Notes: a model not told the origin generated them from the sequence alone. 5,596 nt of DNA from Pseudomonadota bacterium (GCA_021798395.1 JAJZHS010000185.1:1-5596); one strand, 5' to 3'; shown: positions 1-5,491, counted from the stretch's first letter. A program made the numbers and translations.

Positions 1-372
1 GTCGCGGCCGAGCAGGCGGGCGCCGCGCACCGGGGTGAACGGCGTGGCCAGAAGCAGCTTCGGGTAGTAGGGCACGCCGCAGCGTTCGTGCGCGTCGGCC
101 CACGCCCAGTCGAACACGTATTCGCCGAACGAATGTCCCTTGACGTACAGCGCGCACGCTGCGGCCAGCGCGCCGCCGGCGTCGCGCAGCGCCAGCAGCA
201 GCGGCTGCCAGCCGCGCTCGGGCGCCACGCAGCCGCAGCGCTGCAGCGCTGCCAGCCAGGCGTGGCGCTGGAACACCGTGGTCTGCGGCGTGGCGTCGAC
301 CAGCGCGTCCCACTGTCGCGCGTCGAGTTCGGCGACACTGCCGCCGAGCTCGATGCGAAAATGTTCTCCCAT
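1..372 (-). CDS. GNAT/FemAB-like N-acyltransferase, COG3146 (DUF482) type, N-terminal part
   Basis: The first 124 residues of a protein whose gene continues beyond the left edge; it has no stop in the window. Residues 76-94 (YVKGHSFGEYVFDWAWADA), 102-106 (YYPKL) and 111-121 (PFTPVRGARLL) match the conserved core I remember from the COG3146 family, predicted N-acyltransferases of about 380-400 residues related to the GNAT/FemAB fold. Their substrate is generally not established. I chose the ATG at 372-370, which has a weak GGA seven bases upstream. In-frame ATGs at 384 and 390 would add 4 or 6 residues and deepen the overlap with nadE. The start overlaps the start of the divergent nadE, so the promoter probably lies inside the nadE coding region. 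The family call is fairly secure, the biochemical role is not. Confidence 0.85.
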   Translation of the reverse strand, partial: MGEHFRIELGGSVAELDARQWDALVDATPQTTVFQRHAWLAALQRCGCVAPERGWQPLLLALRDAGGALAAACALYVKGHSFGEYVFDWAWADAHERCGVPYYPKLLLATPFTPVRGARLLGRD

Positions 373-373
373 G
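370..373. other. Overlapping divergent start codons in one CATG
   Basis: The palindrome CATG supplies the ATG of nadE on the plus strand (371-373) and, with my chosen start, the ATG of the acyltransferase gene on the minus strand (372-370). The two genes then have no intergenic space, and each 5' leader and promoter must lie in the other's coding sequence. Neither gene has a strong Shine-Dalgarno: nadE is preceded by a pyrimidine-rich TTCTCCC, and the minus gene by GGACAGTGGC. Alternative starts (353 for nadE; 384 or 390 for the partner) would make the 5' overlap 15 to 38 bases rather than remove it. Confidence 0.6.
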
Positions 374-2050
374 CCACTGTCCATCGCCATTGCCCAGTTC
401 GACGCCGCGGTCGGCGACCTCGCCGCCAACCGTCGCGCCATCGTCGCGCAGGCCGCGCGCGCACACGCCGCCGGCGCGAACCTGCTGCTCACGCCGGAGC
501 TGGCGCTGTGCGGCTACCCGCCCGAAGACCTGCTGCTGCGCCCAGCGTTCATCAGCGCCTGCGCCGACGAACTCGAGCGACTGGCGCAGGAGCTGCAAGC
601 GTATCCCGGATTGGCCGTCGTCGTCGGCCACCCGCACGCGCCCGGCGCGCAGCCCGACGTGCGCACCAAGTCGACCCAGCAGCCGCTGCGCTGGAACGCT
701 GCCTCGCTGCTGCGCGACGGCCGCGTCGAGGCCACCTACGGCAAGCTCGAACTGCCCAACTACCAGGTGTTCGACGAACGCCGCTACTTCGCCAGCGTCG
801 GCGAGCCGGTGGTGTTCGAAGTCGGCGGGGTTCGCTGCGGCGTGAACATCTGCGAGGACGCCTGGTTCGCCGAGGCGCCGCGGCGCGCGCGCGCGGCCGG
901 CGCCGAGGTGCTGCTGGTGCTCAACGCCTCGCCGTTTCACCTCGGCAAGGCCGGCATGCGCGAGGCGGTGATGGCGCAGCGCTGCCGCGAAACCGGCATG
1001 GCGCTGGTGTTCGCGCACGGCGTCGGCGGCCAGGACGAACTGGTGTTCGACGGCGGCTCGTTCGTGCTCGACGTCGCCGGCAGCACCGTGGCGCGCGCGC
1101 CGCAGTTCGAGCCGGCGCTGCTGCACGTCGCGTTCGACGGCGCGCGCCCGCGCCCCGGGCCGACTGCGCCGATGCTGCCGCGCGAGGCGCAGGCCTGGCG
1201 CGCGCTGGTCCTGGGTACGCGCGACTACGTGAACAAGAACGGCTTTCCCGGAGTGATCATCGGGCTGTCCGGCGGCGTCGACTCGGCGCTGGTGCTGGCG
1301 GTGGCGGTCGATGCGCTCGGCGCTTCGCGGGTGCGCACGGTGATGATGCCGTCACCGTACACGGCGCAGATGTCGCTCGACGACGCGCTGCAGATGGCGC
1401 AGCGCCTGGGCGTGCGCCACGATGTGCTCGACATCGGACCGATGTTCGACGCCTTCCGCGCCGGCCTGCGCCCGCTGCTGGCCGCGCGCGACGGCGACAC
1501 CACCGAGGAGAACCTGCAGGCCAGGATTCGCGGCACCTTGCTGATGGCGCTGTCGAACAACAGCGGCGCGATCGTGCTGACCACAGGCAACAAAAGCGAG
1601 ATGGCGACCGGCTATTGCACCCTGTACGGCGACATGGCCGGCGGCTTCGCGGTGATCAAGGACGTGACCAAGACGCTGGTCTGGCAGTTGGCGCGCTGGC
1701 GCAATGCGCAGGCCGAGGCCGCCGGCGAGGCCGCGGTGATTCCCGAGCGCATGATTACGCGCCCGCCGTCGGCCGAATTGCGGCCGGACCAGACCGACCA
1801 GGACAGCCTGCCTGCGTACGACGTCCTCGACGCGCTGCTCGAGGCCTACCTGGAAAACGACGCCAGCCCGCGCCAACTGCTCGACTCCGGCGCGTCGCGC
1901 GCGGTGGTCGCTCAGGTGCTGCGGCTGGTGCGCGTCAACGAGTACAAGCGGCGCCAGGCGCCGCCGGGCGTGCGCATCACCCACCGCGCGTTCGGTCGCG
2001 ACTGGCGTTTCCCGGTCACGTCGCGCTGGCGCGACGACGATCTGGGCTGA
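371..2050 (+). CDS. nadE: Glutamine-dependent NAD+ synthetase (two-domain NadE)
   Basis: A 559-residue cytosolic enzyme for the last step of NAD+ synthesis: ATP-dependent amidation of nicotinic acid adenine dinucleotide using ammonia from glutamine. The N-terminal glutaminase (nitrilase fold, about 1-260) carries the Glu-Lys-Cys triad: E43 in LLLTPELALCGYP, K125 in YGKLELPN and C161 in GVNICEDAW. The C-terminal synthetase (about 270-559) has the ATP-pyrophosphatase P-loop SGGVDS at 300-305, TTGNKSE at 404-410 and GDMAGGF at 420-426. The length fits the shorter dimeric class (about 540-560) rather than the mycobacterial enzyme (about 680). Residues 92-106 look slightly longer than usual. The start at 371 gives the family-like MPLSIAIAQFD; an in-frame ATG at 353 has a weak GAG and would add six residues. 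glnB follows 72 bases downstream, suggesting a functional link with nitrogen sensing. Confidence 0.97.
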   Translation: MPLSIAIAQFDAAVGDLAANRRAIVAQAARAHAAGANLLLTPELALCGYPPEDLLLRPAFISACADELERLAQELQAYPGLAVVVGHPHAPGAQPDVRTKSTQQPLRWNAASLLRDGRVEATYGKLELPNYQVFDERRYFASVGEPVVFEVGGVRCGVNICEDAWFAEAPRRARAAGAEVLLVLNASPFHLGKAGMREAVMAQRCRETGMALVFAHGVGGQDELVFDGGSFVLDVAGSTVARAPQFEPALLHVAFDGARPRPGPTAPMLPREAQAWRALVLGTRDYVNKNGFPGVIIGLSGGVDSALVLAVAVDALGASRVRTVMMPSPYTAQMSLDDALQMAQRLGVRHDVLDIGPMFDAFRAGLRPLLAARDGDTTEENLQARIRGTLLMALSNNSGAIVLTTGNKSEMATGYCTLYGDMAGGFAVIKDVTKTLVWQLARWRNAQAEAAGEAAVIPERMITRPPSAELRPDQTDQDSLPAYDVLDALLEAYLENDASPRQLLDSGASRAVVAQVLRLVRVNEYKRRQAPPGVRITHRAFGRDWRFPVTSRWRDDDLG

Positions 2051-2058
2051 ACTGGCGC

Positions 2059-2076
2059 AATACGGACAATACGGAC
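2059..2076. repeat. Tandem 9-bp direct repeat in the nadE-glnB gap
   Basis: AATACGGAC occurs twice head to tail (2059-2067 and 2068-2076) with no mismatch, starting eight bases after the nadE stop. It sits just upstream of the presumed glnB promoter region and, unusually for this window, is AT-containing. It could be a paired operator half-site or a chance slippage duplication; the sequence alone does not decide. Confidence 0.6.
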
Positions 2077-2077
2077 T

Positions 2078-2094
2078 TTGGCTAGCCTGTTACA
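2078..2094 (+). promoter_or_regulatory. Weak sigma-54-like match upstream of glnB
   Basis: TTGGCTAGCCTGTTACA resembles the -24/-12 element (TTGGCACG, 4 bases, TTGCA). The GG at 2080-2081 and the TT..CA of the -12 half are in register, but the normally invariant GC of the -12 half reads AC. If used, transcription would begin near 2105, giving a leader of about 18 bases that still includes the ribosome binding site at 2113-2117. P-II genes are sometimes sigma-54 dependent, though glnB itself is often constitutive. No NtrC site was recognised. The -12 mismatch keeps this speculative. Confidence 0.2.
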
Positions 2095-2112
2095 GTCATC
2101 GCTGCGCGCTAC

Positions 2113-2117
2113 GAGGA
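2113..2117 (+). promoter_or_regulatory. Shine-Dalgarno of glnB
   Basis: GAGGA lies five bases before the ATG at 2123. It settles the start at the canonical MKQITAIIKPFKL and rules out an in-frame TTG at 2078 that would add 15 unconserved residues. It is the clearest ribosome binding site in the window. Confidence 0.8.
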
Positions 2118-2122
2118 CAGTC

Positions 2123-2461
2123 ATGAAACAGATCACCGCCATCATCAAGCCGTTCAAGCTCGACGAAGTCCGCGAGGCGCTGGCCGAGGTCGGCGTGACC
2201 GGCCTGACCGTGACCGAGGTCAAGGGCTTCGGGCGGCAGAAGGGACATACCGAGCTGTACCGCGGGGCCGAATACGTGGTCGATTTCCTGCCCAAGGTCA
2301 AGATCGAAGTCGTGATCCGCGACGACGTGGTCGAAACGGCGATCGACGCCATCGTCAAGGCGGCGCGCACCGGCAAGATCGGCGACGGCAAGATTTTCGT
2401 CACCGCGGTCGACCAGGTGATCCGCATCCGCACCGGCGAGACCGGAGAAGCGGCGGTCTGA
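2123..2461 (+). CDS. glnB: Nitrogen regulatory protein P-II, GlnB type
   Basis: A 112-residue protein, the exact usual length. P-II is a cytosolic homotrimer that senses 2-oxoglutarate and ATP/ADP, is uridylylated by GlnD when nitrogen is short, and controls partners such as NtrB, the GlnE adenylyltransferase and metabolic enzymes. The T-loop (about 37-55) is intact, with the modifiable tyrosine Y51 in TELYRGAEYVVDF. The second signature TGKIGDGKIF lies at 83-92 and the C-terminal RIRTGETG at 101-108. Residue 54 is Asp, as in Escherichia coli GlnB, where GlnK has Asn, and no amtB follows, so GlnB is preferred over GlnK. The gene follows nadE by 72 bases, and P-II proteins have been shown elsewhere to bind dimeric NAD+ synthetases. 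It ends in a convergent dyad shared with the LOG gene. Confidence 0.98.
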   Translation: MKQITAIIKPFKLDEVREALAEVGVTGLTVTEVKGFGRQKGHTELYRGAEYVVDFLPKVKIEVVIRDDVVETAIDAIVKAARTGKIGDGKIFVTAVDQVIRIRTGETGEAAV

Positions 2462-2504
2462 AGCGCCCCCGGGGCCGGGTCGATCCGGCCGGGGCGCTCA
2501 GACC
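2455..2504. terminator. Bidirectional dyad between convergent glnB and LOG gene
   Basis: A long GC-rich inverted repeat. GGTCTG (2455-2460) pairs with CAGACC (2499-2504), AGCGCCCC (2462-2469) with GGGGCGCT (2491-2498), and GGCCGG (2473-2478) with CCGGCC (2485-2490), around a GTCGAT loop. A2461 and CGG at 2470-2472 are bulged. The arms contain both stop codons: TGA of glnB at 2459-2461 and TGA of the LOG gene at 2500-2498. Neither side has a T-tract, so it is not a canonical intrinsic terminator. Its position between converging genes and the strong stem fit termination or 3'-end protection on both strands. Confidence 0.65.
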
Positions 2505-3082
2505 CGCTCGCGCATGGTCCACCACGGGTCGTCGTGCAACGGTTGCGCGGCGGCCATGCGGGCCAGCAGCCGCGCCGGATCGCGGTCGACGATGAGCGCG
2601 CCCAGCGCCTCGGCCCGCATCAAGCCCTGCTCGTGGCCCTGCGCCAGGAAGTCGAGCATGGTGTCGAAATAGCCGTCGACATTGAGCAGTCCCAGCGGTT
2701 TGTTGTGGTAGCCGAGCTGGCGCCAGGTCCACACCTCGAACAGCTCTTCGAGGGTGCCGAGCCCTCCGGGCAGCGCGATGAAGCCGTCGGCGAAATCGGC
2801 CATCATGCGTTTGCGCTCGTGCATCGACTCGACCACGTGCAGTTCGCGCAACTCCGTGTGCCCGGACTCGCGCTCGAGCAGCAGGCGCGGGATGACGCCG
2901 ACGACCCGCGCCCCGGCGCGCAGCGCCGAGTCCGCCAGTTCGCGCATCAGCCCGACCCCGCCGCCGCCGTAGACCAGCGTCATGCCACGCAAGGCCAGCT
3001 CGGCGCCGAGCGCCGCGGCGGCCGCGGCGTGCGCCGGAACCTGGCCGCGGGTCGACCCGCAATAGACACAAACGGCATGCAT
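2498..3082 (-). CDS. LOG family protein (nucleoside 5'-monophosphate phosphoribohydrolase, TIGR00730 type)
   Basis: A 194-residue cytosolic Rossmann-like protein. Family hallmarks are VYCGS at 6-10, VYGGGGVGLMRELAD at 37-51, the MHERKRMM helix at 87-94, and PGGLGTLEELFEVWTW at 105-120, which holds the PGGxGTxxE motif. Such proteins, often mislabelled lysine decarboxylases, hydrolyse the N-glycosidic bond of nucleoside monophosphates. Plant and some bacterial members release free cytokinin; in most bacteria the role is probably nucleotide housekeeping, and the substrate here cannot be told. I chose the ATG at 3082 because MHAVCVYCGS is the family-like N-terminus; a GTG at 3151 would add 23 unconserved residues across a leader hairpin. 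It lies 101 bases after dgkA on the same strand, behind a strong dyad, so it probably has its own promoter. Confidence 0.93.
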   Translation of the reverse strand: MHAVCVYCGSTRGQVPAHAAAAAALGAELALRGMTLVYGGGGVGLMRELADSALRAGARVVGVIPRLLLERESGHTELRELHVVESMHERKRMMADFADGFIALPGGLGTLEELFEVWTWRQLGYHNKPLGLLNVDGYFDTMLDFLAQGHEQGLMRAEALGALIVDRDPARLLARMAAAQPLHDDPWWTMRERV

Positions 3083-3122
3083 GACGGTCTCGCCTTCGGA
3101 AGCGCGCGTGGACGCGACGGGA

Positions 3123-3145
3123 GTGCCCGCCGGCAGGCGGGCCAC
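3123..3145. repeat. Short GC-rich hairpin in the leader of the LOG gene
   Basis: GCCCGCC (3125-3131) and GGCGGGC (3136-3142) form a perfect 7-bp stem with a GGCA loop. Two further pairs are possible across a bulged base at 3143. It lies about 40-60 bases before the LOG start, in the untranslated region if transcription begins near 3148. Such stems are easily found by chance in DNA this GC-rich. Confidence 0.4.
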
Positions 3146-3154
3146 GGACACTCA

Positions 3155-3163
3155 AGCGTAGCA
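3155..3163 (-). promoter_or_regulatory. Possible extended -10 for the LOG gene
   Basis: Read on the minus strand this is TGCTACGCT: an extended -10 TG followed one base later by a weak hexamer TACGCT. A good -35-like TTGACG lies at 3187-3182, but the 21-base gap is too long for a standard promoter. If used, transcription would start near 3148 and give a leader of about 65 bases. The main support is that the LOG gene sits behind a strong dyad and should need its own promoter. Confidence 0.25.
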
Positions 3164-3169
3164 GGGGGC

Positions 3170-3199
3170 GACGCGGGTGCGCGTCAACGCACCCGCGTC
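3170..3199 (-). terminator. Perfect 12-bp dyad at the end of dgkA
   Basis: GACGCGGGTGCG (3170-3181) and CGCACCCGCGTC (3188-3199) are perfect inverted repeats around a 6-base loop. On the minus strand the loop is TTGACG and contains the dgkA stop codon TGA (3186-3184). The stem is the strongest in the window and closes the presumed plcP-agt-dgkA unit. No T-tract follows (GCCCCC does), so it would act as a GC-rich, Rho-assisted or attenuating terminator, or as a 3'-stabilising stem. Confidence 0.6.
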
Positions 3200-3561
3200 A
3201 GCAGCACGGCCCACACCAGCGCACACAACAACAGGCTCAGCAGCACTGCGGCGCTGCCGAGGTCCTTGGCCGTCTTGCTCAGTTCGTGCGCGTCGAGCGA
3301 CACGCGGTCGACGGTGTATTCGATCGCGGTGTTGAGCAGTTCGACGATCAGCACCAGAAGCACCGCGCCGTCGAGCAGCACGCGCTCGACCGCGTCGCGG
3401 CCAAGCCACACGCCAAGCGGAAGCAGCAACAGCGCGAGCGCGACTTCCTGGCGGAAGGCCGATTCGGTGCGCAGCGCCACGCGCAGCCCGCGGGCCGAAT
3501 TGCGCAGCGCCTGCGCGACGCGCGCCAGGCCGGTCCTGTTCTTGTACGGGTGCGAAGTCAA
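3184..3561 (-). CDS. dgkA: Diacylglycerol kinase, DgkA type (integral membrane)
   Basis: A 125-residue inner-membrane protein that phosphorylates diacylglycerol with ATP to phosphatidic acid; the E. coli homologue is a trimer of 122 residues. Active-site residues are conserved with a +5 offset to E. coli numbering: E33, E74, N77, E81, D85, K99 and D100. Signatures are ESAFRQE at 33-39, VELLNTAIE at 73-81 and AKDLGSAAV at 98-106. Three hydrophobic segments lie near 40-54, 60-80 and 102-121. The start appears to be TTG at 3561-3559 with no clear Shine-Dalgarno; there is no ATG in the N-terminal part, and the preceding gene stops 13 bases earlier, so translation is probably coupled. In E. coli DgkA recycles diacylglycerol from osmoregulated glucan synthesis. 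Here its position behind a lipase and a lipid glycosyltransferase suggests it disposes of diacylglycerol from phospholipid breakdown (inference). Confidence 0.95.
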   Translation of the reverse strand: MTSHPYKNRTGLARVAQALRNSARGLRVALRTESAFRQEVALALLLLPLGVWLGRDAVERVLLDGAVLLVLIVELLNTAIEYTVDRVSLDAHELSKTAKDLGSAAVLLSLLLCALVWAVLLTRVR

Positions 3562-3574
3562 TGCCGCTGAGGAT

Positions 3575-4618
3575 TCAAGGACTGGAAGCAGCCGCGCGCG
3601 AGTCGTCCGCCGCAGTTTCGGATACGGCGTGCCGAACGTGCTGCAGGAACTGTTCGGTGGCCCGCTCCCAGGTGTACTGACGCGCGTGCGTGACGGCGTT
3701 GTGCCGGGGGATGCGCAGCGCGGCCAGGCAGGCCGTGCGCAAGTCCTCGTCGAGCGCTCCCGCCGCCGCGTCGCCGAGGACGTCGAGCGGGCCGGTCACC
3801 GGATACGCGGCGACCGGGCAGCCGCAGGCGAGGGCTTCGATCAGCACCAGGCCGAAGGTGTCGGTGCGGCTCGGGAACACGAACACGTCGGCGCCTGAAT
3901 AGACCTCGGCCAGGCGGTCCTGCGTGAGTACGCCGAGAAAACGCGCTTCGGGGTAGGCGCGGCGGATGCGCTCCAGATCGGGGCCTTCGCCGACGACCCA
4001 TTTGGTCCCCGGAAGATCCAGGCGCAGGAATGCCTCGACGTTCTTTTCCACTGCGACGCGTCCGACATACAGGAAAATCGGCGGCGTGCCTTCGAGCCGT
4101 CGGCCTTCGCGTGGATGAAAGATGCCGGTGTCGACTCCGCGCGACCACAGCGCCAGGCGCGCGAATCCCCTGGCGGCCAGATCGGCGCGCACCACCGGAG
4201 TCGGCACCAGTGTGACGCGCGCCGCGCCGTGGAACCAGCGCAGGTAGGCGTATGTCCAGGCCAGAGGGACCCCGAAGCGCGCCTTGACGTATTCGGGAAA
4301 GCGCGTGTGGTACGCGGTGGTCAACGGCACGCCCATGCGCTGCGCGATGCGCCGTGCGGCAAGTCCCAGCGGTCCTTCGGTGGCGACGTGCAGCACGTCG
4401 GGAGCGAAGGCGTCGACCCGTTGCAACAGTGCACGGTAGGGGCGAACGCTCAGCCGGATCTCCGGATAGGTCGGGCAGGCGATGGTGCGGAATTGCCCGG
4501 GCTCGACGACTTCGACTTCCTCGCCCGACGCGCGCAGTTGCGCGACGGTGGCCTTCAGGGTGCGCACGACCCCGTTGACTTGCGGCGACCAGGCGTCGGT
4601 GGCGATCAGGATGCGCAT
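3575..4618 (-). CDS. agt: GT4 glycosyltransferase, Agt-like diacylglycerol glycosyltransferase
   Basis: A 347-residue GT-B fold enzyme of family GT4. The N-terminal acceptor domain opens with MRILIATDAWSPQVNGVVRT, then HVATEGPLG (77-85) and TAYHTRFPEYVKARFG (101-116). The donor domain has WSRGVDTGIFHP (158-169), FLYVGRVAVEKNVEAF (182-197), GEGP (210-213) and PSRTDTFGLVLIEALACG (249-266). The last contains the E-x7-E-type pair as D253 and E261, as in the DTFG subgroup. These blocks closely resemble the rhizobial Agt/Pgt enzymes that transfer glucose, galactose or glucuronate from UDP-sugars to diacylglycerol under phosphate starvation. The ATG at 4618 lies inside the end of plcP (13-base overlap), with GGAA eight bases upstream. 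Residues after about 335 form a low-complexity Ala/Ser tail. A related mannosyltransferase of GT4 is the alternative; the plcP neighbour favours Agt. Confidence 0.85.
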   Translation of the reverse strand: MRILIATDAWSPQVNGVVRTLKATVAQLRASGEEVEVVEPGQFRTIACPTYPEIRLSVRPYRALLQRVDAFAPDVLHVATEGPLGLAARRIAQRMGVPLTTAYHTRFPEYVKARFGVPLAWTYAYLRWFHGAARVTLVPTPVVRADLAARGFARLALWSRGVDTGIFHPREGRRLEGTPPIFLYVGRVAVEKNVEAFLRLDLPGTKWVVGEGPDLERIRRAYPEARFLGVLTQDRLAEVYSGADVFVFPSRTDTFGLVLIEALACGCPVAAYPVTGPLDVLGDAAAGALDEDLRTACLAALRIPRHNAVTHARQYTWERATEQFLQHVRHAVSETAADDSRAAASSP

Positions 4619-5469
4619 GGCTGGAGTTCCGGGCTGGATTGGGGAAGCGGCGGCGCGGCTTCCGGTGTCAGTTCGCCGACGATGCGCACCGCGCCGCTTT
4701 GCGGAAGCCACTGCAACAGCTGCAGGGTGCCGTCGTCGCGCTCGGCGACCGCGGTCAGGCTCTCGACCCAGTCGCCGCAATTGGCGTACAGCGTGGCGCC
4801 GATGCGACGCAGTTCGGCGCGATGGATGTGTCCGCAGACCACGCCGCCGCAATGGCGGCGCGCGGCCTCCTCGGCCAGCAGCTGTTCGAAATTCGAGATG
4901 TAGCTGACCGCGTTCTTGACCTTGCCCTTCAGGTATTGCGACAGCGACCAGTAGGAAAAGCCCAGGCCGTGGCGCAAATGGTTCAGCCAGCGGTTGAGCT
5001 TCAGGCTCAGCACGTACAGCGCGTCTCCGAGGTGGGCGAGCCATTTGGCGTGCATGACCACGCCGTCGAACCAGTCCCCGTGGACGACCCAGAGGCGGGC
5101 TCCGGAGGCCGTTTCGTGGACCACGTCCGACAGCACTTCGATGCCGCCGAAGTGCTGCCCAGCGTAATGGCGCGCAAACGCGTCGTGGTTGCCCGGGACG
5201 AACACCACGCGGCAGCCCTTGCGCGCCTTGCGCAGCAGTTTCTGCACCACGTCGTTGTGCGCCTGGGGCCAATACCAACCTTTGCGAAGCCGCCAGCCGT
5301 CGATGATGTCCCCGACCAGATACACGGTGCGCGCTTCGCAGGCGCGCAGCAGTCCGAGCAGTTCGGCGGCCTTGCAGTCGCGGGTTCCCAGGTGCACGTC
5401 CGACAGCCACAGGGCGCGGAATCGGTGCGTCGGCTCGTCGGCGCTGGAGTCGAGGGGGCGGGGTTGCAT
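4606..5469 (-). CDS. plcP: PlcP-type metallophosphoesterase (phospholipase C), often annotated as LpxH-like
   Basis: A 287-residue calcineurin-like phosphoesterase with every metal-binding block: SDVHLG (23-28, D24 and H26), GDIIDGWR (53-60, D54), GNHD (93-96), HGDWFD (130-135) and GHIH (213-216). Stretches such as WYWPQAHNDVVQKLLRKARKG (65-85), YWSLSQYLKGKVKNAV (173-188) and NCGDWVES (230-237) match the PlcP family of rhizobia. Those enzymes cleave phospholipids to diacylglycerol and a phosphorylated headgroup during phosphate limitation. Databases often name it UDP-2,3-diacylglucosamine hydrolase, but true LpxH is about 240 residues and I do not expect it beside agt. The ATG at 5469 is the only plausible start; it has no Shine-Dalgarno and lies six bases after a -10-like hexamer, so the mRNA may be leaderless. 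It overlaps agt by 13 bases. No signal peptide is seen, so it probably acts on the cytoplasmic membrane face. Confidence 0.88.
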   Translation of the reverse strand: MQPRPLDSSADEPTHRFRALWLSDVHLGTRDCKAAELLGLLRACEARTVYLVGDIIDGWRLRKGWYWPQAHNDVVQKLLRKARKGCRVVFVPGNHDAFARHYAGQHFGGIEVLSDVVHETASGARLWVVHGDWFDGVVMHAKWLAHLGDALYVLSLKLNRWLNHLRHGLGFSYWSLSQYLKGKVKNAVSYISNFEQLLAEEAARRHCGGVVCGHIHRAELRRIGATLYANCGDWVESLTAVAERDDGTLQLLQWLPQSGAVRIVGELTPEAAPPLPQSSPELQPCAS

Positions 5470-5475
5470 GCCCGC

Positions 5476-5481
5476 ATTGCA
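5476..5481 (-). promoter_or_regulatory. -10 element of the plcP operon
   Basis: Read on the minus strand this is TGCAAT, four of six matches to TATAAT. It lies exactly 10 bases downstream of the Pho box, the spacing typical of PhoB-activated promoters, in which the Pho box replaces the -35. Six bases separate it from the plcP ATG, so the predicted first transcribed base is the A of the start codon. Confidence 0.5.
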
Positions 5482-5491
5482 GCGCGCCGTG

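Noticed and set aside
88..2085. A 665-aa open frame on the plus strand covering nadE in another frame
   Set aside because: Arg/Ala-rich, low-complexity product with no motif; a GC-rich shadow of nadE, which has complete catalytic motifs.
2092..2124. ACAGTCAT occurs at 2092-2099 and 2117-2124 before glnB, resembling Pho half-sites
   Set aside because: The 25-bp period does not fit the 11-bp spacing of a Pho box, and the second copy includes the start codon; probably chance.
3083..3151. GTG at 3151 as the start of the LOG protein
   Set aside because: It adds 23 residues not typical of the family and would place the leader hairpin in coding sequence; MHAVCVYCGS at 3082 is the usual N-terminus.
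3155..3187. TTGACG with TACGCT as a standard sigma-70 promoter for the LOG gene
   Set aside because: The 21-base spacer is too long; only the extended -10 is kept, at low confidence.
2534..3898. A 454-aa plus-strand open frame opposite the LOG, dgkA and agt genes
   Set aside because: No recognisable domain, and it runs antisense to three well-supported genes.
3575..5410. A 611-aa continuous minus-strand frame suggesting a fusion upstream of the glycosyltransferase
   Set aside because: The first 260 or so residues are the plcP region read in the wrong frame; family similarity starts exactly at the ATG at 4618.
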